From contig NZ_JAGIXS010000001.1 of the NCBI RefSeq assembly GCF_030014915.1, positions 1,736,001 through 1,800,000 on the forward strand: 64,000 nt of DNA. Direction: 5' to 3'. Below the pieces are notes generated by a model that was not told the origin of the DNA, did no database searches, and worked only from the letters and a program-made list of their open reading frames with translations. Source of the DNA: Pelomonas sp. V22 (GTDB taxonomy: Bacteria; Pseudomonadota; Gammaproteobacteria; Burkholderiales; Burkholderiaceae_C). The position numbers were made by a program, and so were the translations under genes. Positions 38,628 to 48,283 of the stretch are shown in pieces. Within the stretch, counting starts at the first letter, position 1. Every line of letters starts with the position of its first letter.

Positions 38628-40631
38628 ATGATCAAGACGAGCCGCAAGCGGGCCTTGGCCTGGGCAGTATATGGAGCAGCGCTGCTGCTGACCGCCCCCG
38701 CCTTCGCCGCCCCCAGCCCCGAACCCATGAACCAGGCCAAGCAGGCCCTGGACAAGCGCGACCGCAGGCAGCTGGCCGCCCTCAGCGCCCAGGCGCAGAG
38801 CGAGCAATACCTGCTGGCTCCCTGGATCGCCTACTGGGACATCGGCCTGCGCCTCGCCGAGGTCAGCCCGGGCGAGGTCGAGGCCTTCTACACGCGCTGG
38901 CGCGGCAGCTATGTGGAAGACCGGCTGCGCAACGACTGGCTGCTGGAACTGGGCAGGCGGCGCGACTGGAAAAACTTCGTCCAGGACTACCCGCGCTTCA
39001 AGATGAATGACGACCGCGAGGTCAGCTGCTATGCCCTGCTGACCGAGCACCAGGCCGGCCGCGACGTCAAGGCCCAGACCCGCGCCACCTGGCTCGCGCA
39101 GCGCGACGGCGACGACGGCTGCACACTGCTGGCCACCACGCTGTATGAGGCGAAGAAGCTGCGCCAGGACGATGTCTGGCTCAAGCTGCGCTATGCGGTC
39201 GAGGCCAACAAGCCGCGCGCGATCAGGCAGGCCGGCGCCCTGCTCGGCAAGCCGACCCTGAAATCGCTGGAGGAGCTGCAGGACCGTGCCGGCAAGTTCC
39301 TCAACCGCCGCCCCGCCCTGCCGCAACGCAGCCAGCAGGAGTTGACGACGCTCGCGCTGATACGCGTGGCCTCCACCGACCCGGCCCAGGCGGCCGAACT
39401 GATGACGAGCCGCTGGGAGAAGAACCTGCCCGACGAGCTGGCCGCCTGGGTCTGGGCCCAGATCGGCCGCCAGTCGGCCTTCAAGCAGCAGGCCGAGGCG
39501 CAGGGCTATTTCCAGCGCGCGCTCAGGCTGCAGGGCAAGGACGCCATCGAATGGAGCGAGGACACGCTGGCCTGGGCCGCGCGCGCCGCACTGCGCGTCT
39601 ACGGCACGGGCCGTGATGCCGAGCTGCTGCAGGCCATTGCCCGTCTGGGCCCGCAGGAGGCGCGAGACAACGCCTGGCAATACTGGCGCGCCCATGCCCA
39701 GCTCAACACCGCCCCGGCCGGCGCACCCGGCGATGCCGAGCGGGCCCAGGCGCGCGAGCAGCTGCGCCAGTTGGCCTCGCCGCTGCACTTCTACGGCAAG
39801 CTCGCGGCCGATGAGCTGGGCCTGGTGCTCAGCCTGCCTCCGGCGCCGGCGCCCCTGACCACTGTCGAGCGCGAGCAGGCCGCCGCCAACCCCGGCCTGC
39901 AGCGGGCGCTGGCCCTCTTGCAGCTCGGCTGGCGCAGCGAGGGCGTGCGCGAATGGAACTTCACGATGCGCGGCATGGGCGACCGCGAGCTGCTGGCCGC
40001 CGCCCAGTTGGCCTGCGACCAGGAGGTCTGGGACCGCTGTATCAGCGCCAGCGAGCGCAGCAAGGTCGAGATCGACATGGCCCAGCGCTTCCCCACGCCG
40101 CTGCGCGCCCAGGTGCTGGCCACGGCCGCCGAGGTCGGCGTGGACCCGGCCGCCGTCTACGGCCTGATACGCCAGGAATCGCGCTTCGTGCACGACGCCC
40201 GCTCGCATGTGGGCGCCTCGGGCCTGATGCAGGTGATGCCGGCCACGGCCAAGTGGCTGGCCAAGAAGAACGGCATCGAGTACCGCGTCGGCGACCTCAG
40301 CGACCGCGACCGCAATCTCTTGCTCGGCACGCATTACCTGAAGATGGTGCTGGACAGCTTCGAGGGCTCGCTGCCGATGGCGGCGGCGGCCTACAACGCC
40401 GGCCCCTCGCGGCCGCGCCGCTGGCGCGACGGCCCGACGCTGGACGCCGCGATCTGGGCCGAGACCATCCCGTTCAACGAGACGCGCGACTACGTCAAGA
40501 AGGTGCTGTCCAACACCACCCTCTACGCCCAGCTGCTCGGCCGGCCCAAGCCGCTGCTGCGCGAGCACCTGGGCCGCACCATAGGCCCGCGCGAGGCCAG
40601 CTCGGCCGCCCTCGGCAGCGATCTGCGCTGA
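38628..40631 (+). CDS. slt: Soluble lytic murein transglycosylase (Slt-like)
   Basis: The 667-residue protein has a signal peptide (ALAWAVYGAALLLTAPAFA), a long helical superhelix domain and a C-terminal SLT domain. The catalytic Glu lies in YGLIRQESRFVHDARS, followed by GASGLMQVMPATAKWL and AAAAYNAGPSRPRRW. It cuts peptidoglycan to 1,6-anhydro products in the periplasm. Length fits Slt70. It is divergent from the cyclo-ligase. Confidence 0.95.
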   Translation: MIKTSRKRALAWAVYGAALLLTAPAFAAPSPEPMNQAKQALDKRDRRQLAALSAQAQSEQYLLAPWIAYWDIGLRLAEVSPGEVEAFYTRWRGSYVEDRLRNDWLLELGRRRDWKNFVQDYPRFKMNDDREVSCYALLTEHQAGRDVKAQTRATWLAQRDGDDGCTLLATTLYEAKKLRQDDVWLKLRYAVEANKPRAIRQAGALLGKPTLKSLEELQDRAGKFLNRRPALPQRSQQELTTLALIRVASTDPAQAAELMTSRWEKNLPDELAAWVWAQIGRQSAFKQQAEAQGYFQRALRLQGKDAIEWSEDTLAWAARAALRVYGTGRDAELLQAIARLGPQEARDNAWQYWRAHAQLNTAPAGAPGDAERAQAREQLRQLASPLHFYGKLAADELGLVLSLPPAPAPLTTVEREQAAANPGLQRALALLQLGWRSEGVREWNFTMRGMGDRELLAAAQLACDQEVWDRCISASERSKVEIDMAQRFPTPLRAQVLATAAEVGVDPAAVYGLIRQESRFVHDARSHVGASGLMQVMPATAKWLAKKNGIEYRVGDLSDRDRNLLLGTHYLKMVLDSFEGSLPMAAAAYNAGPSRPRRWRDGPTLDAAIWAETIPFNETRDYVKKVLSNTTLYAQLLGRPKPLLREHLGRTIGPREASSAALGSDLR

Positions 40632-40735
40632 GCGCCGCGCCGCGTCTCAATACCGGCCTCGCCCATGACTCGCGTTGCCCGGGGTCCGATGGCCCTAGCA
40701 TGCGGGCCAGCAACGGCTATCCAAGGAGACCTTCC

Positions 40736-41428
40736 ATGCGCCTGATCATCGGCAACAAGAACTACTCGTCCTGGTCCATGCGCCCCTGGGTGCTCCTGAC
40801 CGAGCTCGGCATCCCCTTCGAAGAGCACAAGGTGCTGTTCGACTTTGCGCCCGGTTCGCCCTTCTACACCGCGCTGCAGGGCGTGGGCCCGGCCGGCCGC
40901 GTGCCGGTGGCGGTGGAGGCCGATGGCTTCTCGGTCTGGGACTCGCTGGCCATCATCGAATACATCGCCGACCAGCATCCCGACAAGGCCGTGTGGCCGC
41001 TGGCTGCCCGCCAGCGCGCCACCGCCCGCGCCCTCTGCGCCGAGATGCACTCTGGCTTCGGCAAGCTGCGCAGCCTCTGCCCCATGAACATCGAGGCCGA
41101 GCTCCAGGCCCTCGGCCCCAAGCTCCTGGCCGAGGAGCCCGGCCTCGCCGCCGACCTGGCCCGCATCGATGCGATCTGGAGCGAGCAACTGGCGGCCCAG
41201 GGCGGCCCCTTCCTGTTCGGCGAGTTCACGGCCGCCGACGCCTACTTCGCGCCGGTGGTGATGCGCGTCACGCGCTACGGCCTGCCGCTCTCTCCCGCAG
41301 CAGCTGCCTACGTGAAGCGCATGGAGGCAACGCGCTCGGTCAGCGCCTGGGTGGCGGACGCGCTGGCCGAGCATGTCTGGGTGCCCGAGGACGAGCCCTA
41401 CCGCACGGCGCCGCCGACAATGGCCTGA
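40736..41428 (+). CDS. Glutathione S-transferase family protein
   Basis: The 230-residue protein has an N-terminal thioredoxin-like domain with [19 protein letters not shown] and the glutathione-binding segment [21 protein letters not shown] helical C-terminal domain follows. This resembles bacterial GSTs with a SSWSMRPW-type active site. AAGGAGA lies seven bases before ATG 40736. It overlaps cca by one base, so the genes are cotranslated. The substrate is unknown. Confidence 0.9.
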   Translation: MRLIIGNKNYSSWSMRPWVLLTELGIPFEEHKVLFDFAPGSPFYTALQGVGPAGRVPVAVEADGFSVWDSLAIIEYIADQHPDKAVWPLAARQRATARALCAEMHSGFGKLRSLCPMNIEAELQALGPKLLAEEPGLAADLARIDAIWSEQLAAQGGPFLFGEFTAADAYFAPVVMRVTRYGLPLSPAAAAYVKRMEATRSVSAWVADALAEHVWVPEDEPYRTAPPTMA

Positions 41429-42648
41429 TGCAGATCTATCAAGTCGGAGGCGCGGTGCGCGACCGCCTGCTCGGGCGGCCCGTGTCGGACGTGGACTGGC
41501 TGGTCGTCGGCACCAGCCCTGAGCACATGCTGGCGCAGGGCTATCTGCCAGTGGGCAAGGACTTCCCGGTCTTCCTGCATCCGCAAACGCATGAGGAATA
41601 CGCGCTGGCCCGCACCGAGCGCAAGACCGCGCCCGGCTATCACGGCTTCGCCTTCCATGCCGCGCCCGACGTGACGGTGGAGCAGGACCTGGCCCGCCGC
41701 GACCTGACGATCAATGCCATGGCGCTGGACGCGGACGGCCAGCTGATCGACCCCTACGGCGGGCAGCAGGACCTGCAGGCTCGCGTGTTCCGCCATGTGT
41801 CCGAAGCCTTCGCCGAAGACCCGGTGCGCATCCTGCGCCTGGCCCGATTCGGCGCCCGCTTCCCCGACTTCGAGGTGGCGAGCGAGACGCAGGCGCTGAT
41901 GCAGGCCATGGTGGCGGCCGGCGAGGTCGATGCGCTGGTGGCCGAGCGCGTCTGGCAGGAACTCGCACGCGGCCTGATGGAGGCGCGACCCTCGCGCATG
42001 GTCGAGCTCTTGCGTTCCTGCGGCGCCCTCGCCCGCCTGCTGCCCGAGCTCGAAGCGCTGTTTGGCGTGCCGCAGCCCGCCGAACACCATCCGGAGATCG
42101 ACTGCGGCATCCATGCGCTGATGGTGCTGGACCAATGCGCGAAGGTCGATGCGCCGCTGCCGGTGCGCTTTGCCGCGCTCTGCCACGACCTCGGCAAGGG
42201 CGAGACCCGCAAGGAAGAACTGCCGCGCCACATCGCCCACGAGGGCCGCAGCGCGCGCCTGGCCAAACAGGTCAGCGAGCGCTGGCGCGTGCCGCGCGAC
42301 TGCGCCGAGCTGGCCGAGCTGGTGGCGCGCGAGCACACGCATGTGCACCAGAGCCTCGGCTTTTCGCCGGCGGCGCGGCTGCGCCTGATCGAACGCAGCG
42401 ATGGCCTGCGCCGGCCCGAGCGCTTCGAGCAAATGCTGCAGGCCTGTGAGTGCGATGCGCGCGGCCGCCTCGGCCTGGAAGCGCGCGACTATCCGCAGCG
42501 TGCCCTCTTGCAGCGCGACCTGGCTACGCTGCTGGCGCTGGACCTGGCGGCCGTCTCGGCCGACGCGCTGGCCCGCCATCTCAAGGGCGCGGACATCGGC
42601 CGCGCCGTGCAGGCCGCGCGGCTGGCGGCCCTGGAAGCTTTGGATTGA
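41428..42648 (+). CDS. cca: Multifunctional CCA tRNA nucleotidyltransferase
   Basis: The 406-residue protein starts with the class II motif [24 protein letters not shown], followed by [10 protein letters not shown] and the HD-domain segment [17 protein letters not shown]. It adds or repairs the 3' CCA end of tRNAs, and the HD part gives phosphatase or phosphodiesterase activity. Length fits E. coli Cca. The stop/start overlap with the GST is TGATG. Confidence 0.96.
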   Translation: MQIYQVGGAVRDRLLGRPVSDVDWLVVGTSPEHMLAQGYLPVGKDFPVFLHPQTHEEYALARTERKTAPGYHGFAFHAAPDVTVEQDLARRDLTINAMALDADGQLIDPYGGQQDLQARVFRHVSEAFAEDPVRILRLARFGARFPDFEVASETQALMQAMVAAGEVDALVAERVWQELARGLMEARPSRMVELLRSCGALARLLPELEALFGVPQPAEHHPEIDCGIHALMVLDQCAKVDAPLPVRFAALCHDLGKGETRKEELPRHIAHEGRSARLAKQVSERWRVPRDCAELAELVAREHTHVHQSLGFSPAARLRLIERSDGLRRPERFEQMLQACECDARGRLGLEARDYPQRALLQRDLATLLALDLAAVSADALARHLKGADIGRAVQAARLAALEALD

Positions 42649-42664
42649 GCGCTGAGCTGAGGGG

Positions 42665-43498
42665 TCAGCCCAGCATCGAATCCACATCGCTGGCCACGTC
42701 GCCGGCGGCCGCAATCTTGGCCTCCAGGTAGGCCAGGTCCAGGTGCAGGTGCTCGACCAGCTCGGGCACGGCGGTCTGCAGCGCCACGGTGGGCGTGATC
42801 TTCTGCTCGGCCGCGTCGGCCAGCACCTCGGCCAGGTGCAGCACGGCCGCCATCAGCGAGAACGGGCGCAGCTCCAGCGGGTTGTTGGCCAGGCGGAAGG
42901 ACTCGGTCAGCGGCGCCGGGAAGTGCCAGTGGCTGGCCAGCGAGGCGGTCACGTCGGCATGGGTGCAATCGAAGCGGTGCTGCTCCAGCGAGAAGCGGCT
43001 GCCCGGCTCCTCGGCATGCGCCTCCACATCGGCCACCAGCTCGGGCTCGGTCATCGCCATCAGCAGCTGGCCGGTGCGCAGCATCAGGCCGGCGAGGTAG
43101 GCGGTGTCGGCATCCAGGCGCACCACGTTGGAGAGGATGCGGGCATAGGCCGCCGTGCTGACGCTGTGGCGCCAGAAGCGCGTGCGGTCCAGGCCCTTAA
43201 CCACCGGGAAGGCGCCGGCCAGGCAGGCGCCCAGGGCCAGGTTGCGCAGCGTGTCCATGCCGAGGGCGGCGGCCGCGTCCTGCAGGCTGGCGATCTGGTG
43301 CGAGGGGCTGTAGCGGGCCGAGTTCGCGAGGCGCAGCACCTTGGCGGCCAGCGTCGAATCCTTGCCCACCAGCTCGGCGATGGTGCCAAGGCTGACGTTG
43401 TCGTCATCGAAGCTCTTCAGCAGCCGGCTGGCCACCTCGGGCATGGCCGGCAGGGCGGCGTTCTTGTGGAAGAATTTTTCTGCGGCTTGGGCGCTCAT
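42665..43498 (-). CDS. HDOD domain-containing signalling protein
   Basis: The 277-residue protein has one HDOD domain, seen in FHKNAALPAMPEVASRLL, then VGKDSTLAAKVLRLANSARY and LAGLMLRTGQLLMAM. HDOD proteins lack the HD catalytic pair and act in signalling, often with c-di-GMP or two-component systems. No other output domain is present. It is convergent with cca and could be a single-gene unit. The regulator downstream is a separate transcript. Confidence 0.88.
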   Translation of the reverse strand: MSAQAAEKFFHKNAALPAMPEVASRLLKSFDDDNVSLGTIAELVGKDSTLAAKVLRLANSARYSPSHQIASLQDAAAALGMDTLRNLALGACLAGAFPVVKGLDRTRFWRHSVSTAAYARILSNVVRLDADTAYLAGLMLRTGQLLMAMTEPELVADVEAHAEEPGSRFSLEQHRFDCTHADVTASLASHWHFPAPLTESFRLANNPLELRPFSLMAAVLHLAEVLADAAEQKITPTVALQTAVPELVEHLHLDLAYLEAKIAAAGDVASDVDSMLG

Positions 43499-43598
43499 GC
43501 TCGGCTCCGAACGAATTGTTGTTGAGCCAGTCTAGAGAGGCTGGGCGCACCTGTCCAAGAGGGTCTGCCCCGCTGTGGCGGGACTATTGCGCAGAACC

Positions 43599-44318
43599 TC
43601 AGACTGCCGCTGCCTCGCGCTGCAGAGCAGGCAGGTCGAGCAGCTGCACGCGGTAGCCCTGCACCTCGATCAGGCCCTTGCGCTTCAGCTCGCGCATCAT
43701 GCGCGACAGCGTTTCGGGCGCGATGGCCAACTGGGCTGCGATGTCGCGCTTGCGCTCGTTCAGCTGAACGAGGGCATGGCCGTTGACGGCATGCTGCCGC
43801 TGGTGCTGCAAGAGCCAGGCGGCCAGGCGCTTCTCGGCGCCTTTGTGCATCAGCTCCTGTGTGGCGGCGGTCAGGCGGTGCACCTGCTGGGCCAGCGCCT
43901 GCATCAGGCCTTGCTGAAGCGCCGGTTCACCCAGCATCAGCGCGCGCAGCGGTGCCACCGGCAGGTAAAGCACGGTGGCGCGCTCCAGCGCCCGGGCGTC
44001 CTGGGCATAGCTGCCACCGAGCCAGGCGCTGCTGAGGTCCAGCCATTGCGGCGCACGCACGCTGCGCTCGAGCTGGAAGCCTTCGGAGGTCTGCAGGCCG
44101 AGGCCCACCACGCCCTCAACCACCGCCACCAGCTCGGTGGCCGCCAGCTGGCGCGACAGCACGCTGGCACCGGCATCGATGCGCCGCCGCACGCCCAGGG
44201 CCTCGATCTGCGGCAGCAGCTCGGGCAACTGCGCCGCCGCGCCACCCAGCAGGGCGGGCCAGGCGCTGGCCTCGATGGGAGCGAGGCGGGATCCGTTGTG
44301 CTTGGTCGATGTGTCCAC
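43599..44318 (-). CDS. Crp/Fnr family transcriptional regulator without iron-sulfur cysteines
   Basis: The 239-residue protein has a cyclic-nucleotide-like effector domain and a C-terminal winged helix with RDIAAQLAIAPETLSRMMR. The recognition helix keeps the Glu-x-x-Ser-Arg pattern of Fnr-type proteins. It contains no cysteine at all, so it cannot carry an Fnr-type cluster; heme or another ligand is possible. GTG 44318 is the start. A half-conserved Fnr-like box lies upstream at 44379. Confidence 0.88.
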   Translation of the reverse strand: MDTSTKHNGSRLAPIEASAWPALLGGAAAQLPELLPQIEALGVRRRIDAGASVLSRQLAATELVAVVEGVVGLGLQTSEGFQLERSVRAPQWLDLSSAWLGGSYAQDARALERATVLYLPVAPLRALMLGEPALQQGLMQALAQQVHRLTAATQELMHKGAEKRLAAWLLQHQRQHAVNGHALVQLNERKRDIAAQLAIAPETLSRMMRELKRKGLIEVQGYRVQLLDLPALQREAAAV

Positions 44319-44378
44319 GGCGTTTTCGGGGGGCTGTAGGCGGATGCCTCACTGTCAGCCAAGCCGCAGGCCCTGACC

Positions 44379-44392
44379 TTGTGCTTTATCAA
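44379..44392. promoter_or_regulatory. Fnr/Dnr-like box TTGTG-CTTT-ATCAA
   Basis: The box matches TTGAT-N4-ATCAA at nine of ten arm positions. It lies 61 bases upstream of the Crp/Fnr-type start, between that gene and the glycerate kinase end (44432). It could be the binding site of this regulator or of another Fnr-type protein. Confidence 0.5.
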
Positions 44393-44431
44393 AGCCCTTG
44401 CGCGCGGGCCTCTGGTCAGGGCCGACCCAAG

Positions 44432-45712
44432 TCAAAGGACCAGCAGCGCCCGGAAATCATTGACGTTGGTGAACGTGGGCCCGGTCACCACCAGGTCACC
44501 CAGCGCGGCAAAGAAGTCGTAGGCGCAATTGGCCTGCAGCAGCTCGCGCGGCTTCAGGCCCAGCGCTGCGGCGCGGGCCAGGCTGTCGGGCGTGACGAGG
44601 GCGCCGGCGTTGTCCTGCTTGCCGTCGATGCCATCGGTATCGGCTGCCAGCACGTAGATGCCGCCCTCGCCCTGCAGGGCCAAGGCGCAACCAAGCAGGA
44701 ACTCGCCGGCCCGGCCGCCCCGGCCCTCACGGTTGCGCACGGTCACCGTGGTTTCGCCGCCCGAGAGCAGCACGCAGGGCCGGGCAAAGGGCTGGCCGCG
44801 CCGCGCGCTGGCCCGGGCCAGCGCTGCGTGCATGGCGCCGATGTCGCGCGATTCGCCCTCGATCTCGTCGCTCAGCACATGGGCCGCGAGGCCCAGTGCG
44901 CGAGCCGCCTCGGCTGCGGCCTCGAGGCTTTGCAGCGGCGTGGACAGCATGCGCAACTCGTGGCCGGCGAGGCGCGGGTCGCCGGGCTTGGGGGTTTCGA
45001 AGGCGCCGCTCTGCAGGCCGACGCGCGCCGCCTCGGGCAGCGCGATGCCATAGCGGCCACAGATGGCCAACGCATCGGCGCAGGTCGTGGGGTCGGCCAC
45101 CGTGGGGCCGCTGGCGATGACGGCCGGGTCGTCGCCCGGCACATCGCTGATCGTCAGCGTCAGCACGCGGGCTGGTGCGCAGGCAGCGGCCAGCCGCCCG
45201 CCCTTGATGCGTGAGAGATGCTTGCGCACGCAATTCATCTGCGCGATGTCGGCGCCGCTCTCCAGCAGGGCGCGGTTGAGCTGCTGCTTGTCGGTGAGGC
45301 TCAGCCCTTCGGCCGGCAGGCTCAAAAGGGCCGAGCCGCCGCCGGAGATCAGGCAGATCACCAGGTCGTCGGCCGTCAGCCCCTGCGTCAGGGCCAGCAT
45401 GCGCCCGGCCGCCTGCTGGCCGGCGGCGTCGGGCACGGGATGGGCGGCCTCGACCAGCTCGATGCGGCGCGGCGCATAGCTCGGCGGGCAATGGCCATAG
45501 CGGGTGATCACCAGGCCCGACAGCGGCGCCTCGGCCGGCCAGGCCGCTTCCAGCGCCTGGGCCATCGCCCCGCCGGCCTTGCCAGCCCCCAGCACCAGCG
45601 TGCGGCCCTTGGGCGGCGGCGGCAACCGGGCGGCCAACACGCGAGCCGGCAGGGCTCGCGCCACCGCCACCTCGTAGAGATGGCGGAGCAAGGCGCGCGG
45701 GTCGTCGAGCAT
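44432..45712 (-). CDS. Glycerate kinase, type II (GckA/TtuD-like)
   Basis: The 426-residue protein matches the MOFRL/glycerate-2-kinase family. It has VLGAGKAGGAMAQALE, the glycine-rich CLISGGGSALLSLPAEGL and LLSGGETTVTVRNREGRGGR, with the late GGIYVLAADTDGIDGKQDNAGA. It phosphorylates glycerate, made from glyoxylate, into central metabolism. The gene starts two bases after the urate hydroxylase stop. That order suggests urate-derived glyoxylate as the source of substrate. Confidence 0.93.
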   Translation of the reverse strand: MLDDPRALLRHLYEVAVARALPARVLAARLPPPPKGRTLVLGAGKAGGAMAQALEAAWPAEAPLSGLVITRYGHCPPSYAPRRIELVEAAHPVPDAAGQQAAGRMLALTQGLTADDLVICLISGGGSALLSLPAEGLSLTDKQQLNRALLESGADIAQMNCVRKHLSRIKGGRLAAACAPARVLTLTISDVPGDDPAVIASGPTVADPTTCADALAICGRYGIALPEAARVGLQSGAFETPKPGDPRLAGHELRMLSTPLQSLEAAAEAARALGLAAHVLSDEIEGESRDIGAMHAALARASARRGQPFARPCVLLSGGETTVTVRNREGRGGRAGEFLLGCALALQGEGGIYVLAADTDGIDGKQDNAGALVTPDSLARAAALGLKPRELLQANCAYDFFAALGDLVVTGPTFTNVNDFRALLVL

Positions 45713-45714
45713 GG

Positions 45715-46896
45715 CTAGCGGCTTTGTCGGGACTCGAACCAGCGGCCCAGCAAGGCCCGCTCGGCCTCAGTGATGCCGGTGGCGTTGTTCAGGGGCATGG
45801 TCTTTTGCAGCACGGCCTGCTGGTAGATCGCCGCCGCGTGGCTCTGGATGGCTTCGACGCTGTCGAGCCGCATGCCCTTCTGCGCGGCGATGCCGGTGTG
45901 GCAGGCGATGCAGCGCGCATCGACTACCGCCTTGACCTCGGCCAGCGTCGGCACGGGTGCAGCGGCCTGCGGCTTGGGCGCCATCCACACGATCAGCCCC
46001 GCCAGCAGGGCCACAGCGCCCGCCACCAGGCCCCAGCTGTTGACGCCCTTGTGGCGCTTGACGAAGAAGGTCCGTATCAAGACGCCCGCCGCCATCAGCA
46101 CACTCAGCACAATCCAGTTCTGCGCATGGCTGTAGAGCATGCCGTAGTGGTTGCTGAGCATGGCGATCAGCACCGGCAGGCCGAAGAAGGTGTTGTGCAC
46201 GCTGCGCTGCTTGCCGCGTTGCCCGTGAACCGGGTCGACCGGCTGGCCGGCCCGCATGTCGGCGATCACCTGCTTCTGGCCCGGGATGATCCAGAACAGC
46301 ACATTGGCGCTCATCATCGTGGCGATCATGGCGCCGACGATCAGAAAGGCCGCGCGGCCCGCAAACAGCTGGCAGGCGGCCCAGGCGGCGATGACGACAA
46401 AGACCGCGACGAGGCCGAGCACGAGGCCGTCGTTGCCGATGGAGCCGTCTTTCTTGTGTCCGAAGCGGCGGCAGATCTGGTCGTAGACGATCCAGCCTGC
46501 GGCGAGGAAACCGAGTGCCGAAGCAATGGCTGCCGGCGGCCCCCAGTCATGCACCCGCTTGTCGATCAGGAAGCTGCTCGCATTGAAAAGGTAGAGCACG
46601 ACGAAGAGCGCGAAGCCGCTCATCCAGGTCCAGTAGCTCTCCCAGTAGAACCAGTGCAGGTGCTGCGGCAAGTTGGGCGGCGCCACCATGTACTTCTGCG
46701 GGTTGTAGAAACCGCCGCCATGGACGGCCCACAGCTCGCCATCCACGCCCTTGCCCTTGAGCTCCAGCGAGCTGGGCTTGACGAGGTGGTTGTCGAGCCA
46801 GACGAAGTAGAAGGAGGCGCCAATCCAGGCGATGACGGTGATGACGTGGAGCCAGCGCAGCAGCAGGTTGGCCCAGTCGAGCAGATAGCTTTCCAT
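45715..46896 (-). CDS. puuD: Membrane-bound urate hydroxylase with C-terminal cytochrome c (PuuD)
   Basis: The 393-residue protein has an N-terminal membrane domain of about eight to nine helices (LLRWLHVITVIAWIGASFYF) and the conserved NLPQHLHWFYWESYWTW. A C-terminal cytochrome c domain has the heme motif CIACH (residues 329-333) and a later Met in TMPLNN. It oxidises urate to 5-hydroxyisourate and passes electrons to the respiratory chain. No other urate-pathway gene lies in this window. It is followed by glycerate kinase. Confidence 0.93.
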   Translation of the reverse strand: MESYLLDWANLLLRWLHVITVIAWIGASFYFVWLDNHLVKPSSLELKGKGVDGELWAVHGGGFYNPQKYMVAPPNLPQHLHWFYWESYWTWMSGFALFVVLYLFNASSFLIDKRVHDWGPPAAIASALGFLAAGWIVYDQICRRFGHKKDGSIGNDGLVLGLVAVFVVIAAWAACQLFAGRAAFLIVGAMIATMMSANVLFWIIPGQKQVIADMRAGQPVDPVHGQRGKQRSVHNTFFGLPVLIAMLSNHYGMLYSHAQNWIVLSVLMAAGVLIRTFFVKRHKGVNSWGLVAGAVALLAGLIVWMAPKPQAAAPVPTLAEVKAVVDARCIACHTGIAAQKGMRLDSVEAIQSHAAAIYQQAVLQKTMPLNNATGITEAERALLGRWFESRQSR

Positions 46897-47206
46897 TGCG
46901 GAACTACAGGTGCTGGAGCCGGCTCACCACAGGCGGGCGCTGTGAACCGTGACAGGTCGCGCTACGGGCTTTGCGTGTTGAACGAAAGCCCGGCGCCGCT
47001 GCGACGCAGTACGAATGCGAGTGTATGGGAGTGCGCAGGCATCAGCGGGTAGGGAAGACCTGCGATGGCCGTGCTGGCTTCAGCTGTGGTCGGGCTGGCC
47101 AGCAGGCCCCCAGCTGAGCGAATCGACGTGCACGGCGAAGAGGCGCACGCCACCTGGGTGGTTGAGGCCTGGCCTCCGCAGAGATCCATCGACGCCAAGC
47201 AAACCG
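46897..47206. other. 310-base gap without a supported gene
   Basis: The stretch between puuD and the MidA-like gene has several short frames but none with family features or a good ribosome site. It should hold the puuD promoter and the end of the c-di-GMP operon. I see no tRNA fold, terminator with T-run or recognised regulatory site. Confidence 0.6.
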
Positions 47207-48283
47207 CTACAGCGTATGGCAGCGATCCCCGCTCACAAACCCCAGCGCATCAAACTCCCCCTGCCCCGCCACAAAGCCGATCACCTTGAACAGCTCACCC
47301 ATCTCATGCTCGGCAATCAGCTTGTGCGCCATGGCGCGTTCGGCCAGCGGTGCCGCGCCCATCAGCTCGACGAGGCCGCAGTTCATCAGGAAGCGCGCCT
47401 GGCTGGTGTAGCCCAGCACCGTCAGCCCGGCGTCCTGGCCGGCCAGCGCAATGCCGGTGAAGTTGACGTGGGCCGTGATGTCCTTGTCGCCGACCAGCAC
47501 CAGCGGATCCGGGTCGGCCTTGTGTTCGTGGTGGCACATCAGCGTGCCGCCTGTGCGCTGCGGATGGTAGTACTCGGCCTCGGGGAAGCCGTAGTCGAGC
47601 AGGAAGACGGCGCCGCGCTTCAGCGTGGCGGCCAGCGTGCGGATGAAGCCCTCGGCCTGCGCATGTGTCTCGGTGATGGTGCCGGGCACAAAGGGCGCAT
47701 CGAACGGCGGTTTCGCGGCCGTGGGCCGGTCCGACCAGGCAAAGCCGGCGTCGCTCGCGACCACGCCGCGCTCCAGCCACTGCGCGCCGTCGTAGTGCAG
47801 CAGTTGCACCGGCATCGCATCCAGCACCTCGTTGCCGACCACCACGCCTTCCATTGCTTCGGGCAGGCGATCCAGCCACTCCAGCTTGTGGGCCCAGGGC
47901 GCGAGCCGCTCGGCCTGGCGCTGGCGCAGGCTGCCGGACAGGTCGACGATGCGGTAGCGCGCAATCTGATCGCCGAGCGCCTGCAGCAGCTGCTCGGCCA
48001 GCGCGCCGCTGCCGGCGCCGAACTCCCAGACCGTGTCCGTGCCCGTAGCCTGCAGCGCCTGGGCGACCTGGCGGGCCAGCGCCTGGCCGAACAGCGGCGA
48101 CAGCTCCGGCGCGGTGACGAAGTCGGAGCCGCTCTGCGGCATCAGGCCGAACTTGCGGCGCTGGTTGGTGTAATAACCGAGATCCGGCGCATACAGGGCC
48201 AGGGCCATGAAGCGGTCAAACGCGATCCAGCCACCGGCCGTATCGATCTCGCGGCGGATCAGCTGTTCCAGCGCCTGGCTCAT
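47207..48283 (-). CDS. Class I SAM-dependent methyltransferase, MidA/NDUFAF7-like
   Basis: The 358-residue protein matches COG1565: GWIAFDRFMALALYAPDLGY, then FVTAPELSPLFGQALARQ and the SAM-binding loop VWEFGAGSGALAEQLLQAL. Mitochondrial relatives methylate an arginine of a complex I subunit; the bacterial target is not known to me. It is the last gene of an overlapping five-gene chain, and its ATG overlaps the end of the GGDEF/EAL gene. Confidence 0.88.
   Translation of the reverse strand: MSQALEQLIRREIDTAGGWIAFDRFMALALYAPDLGYYTNQRRKFGLMPQSGSDFVTAPELSPLFGQALARQVAQALQATGTDTVWEFGAGSGALAEQLLQALGDQIARYRIVDLSGSLRQRQAERLAPWAHKLEWLDRLPEAMEGVVVGNEVLDAMPVQLLHYDGAQWLERGVVASDAGFAWSDRPTAAKPPFDAPFVPGTITETHAQAEGFIRTLAATLKRGAVFLLDYGFPEAEYYHPQRTGGTLMCHHEHKADPDPLVLVGDKDITAHVNFTGIALAGQDAGLTVLGYTSQARFLMNCGLVELMGAAPLAERAMAHKLIAEHEMGELFKVIGFVAGQGEFDALGFVSGDRCHTL

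Noticed and set aside
43569-43582. CCCGC-TGTG-GCGGG hairpin as a terminator
   Set aside because: The stem has only five pairs and no T-run on either side.
46962-47198. 78-codon minus-strand frame in the puuD to MidA gap
   Set aside because: No ribosome site, no family match and low-complexity sequence. I treat the gap as non-coding.
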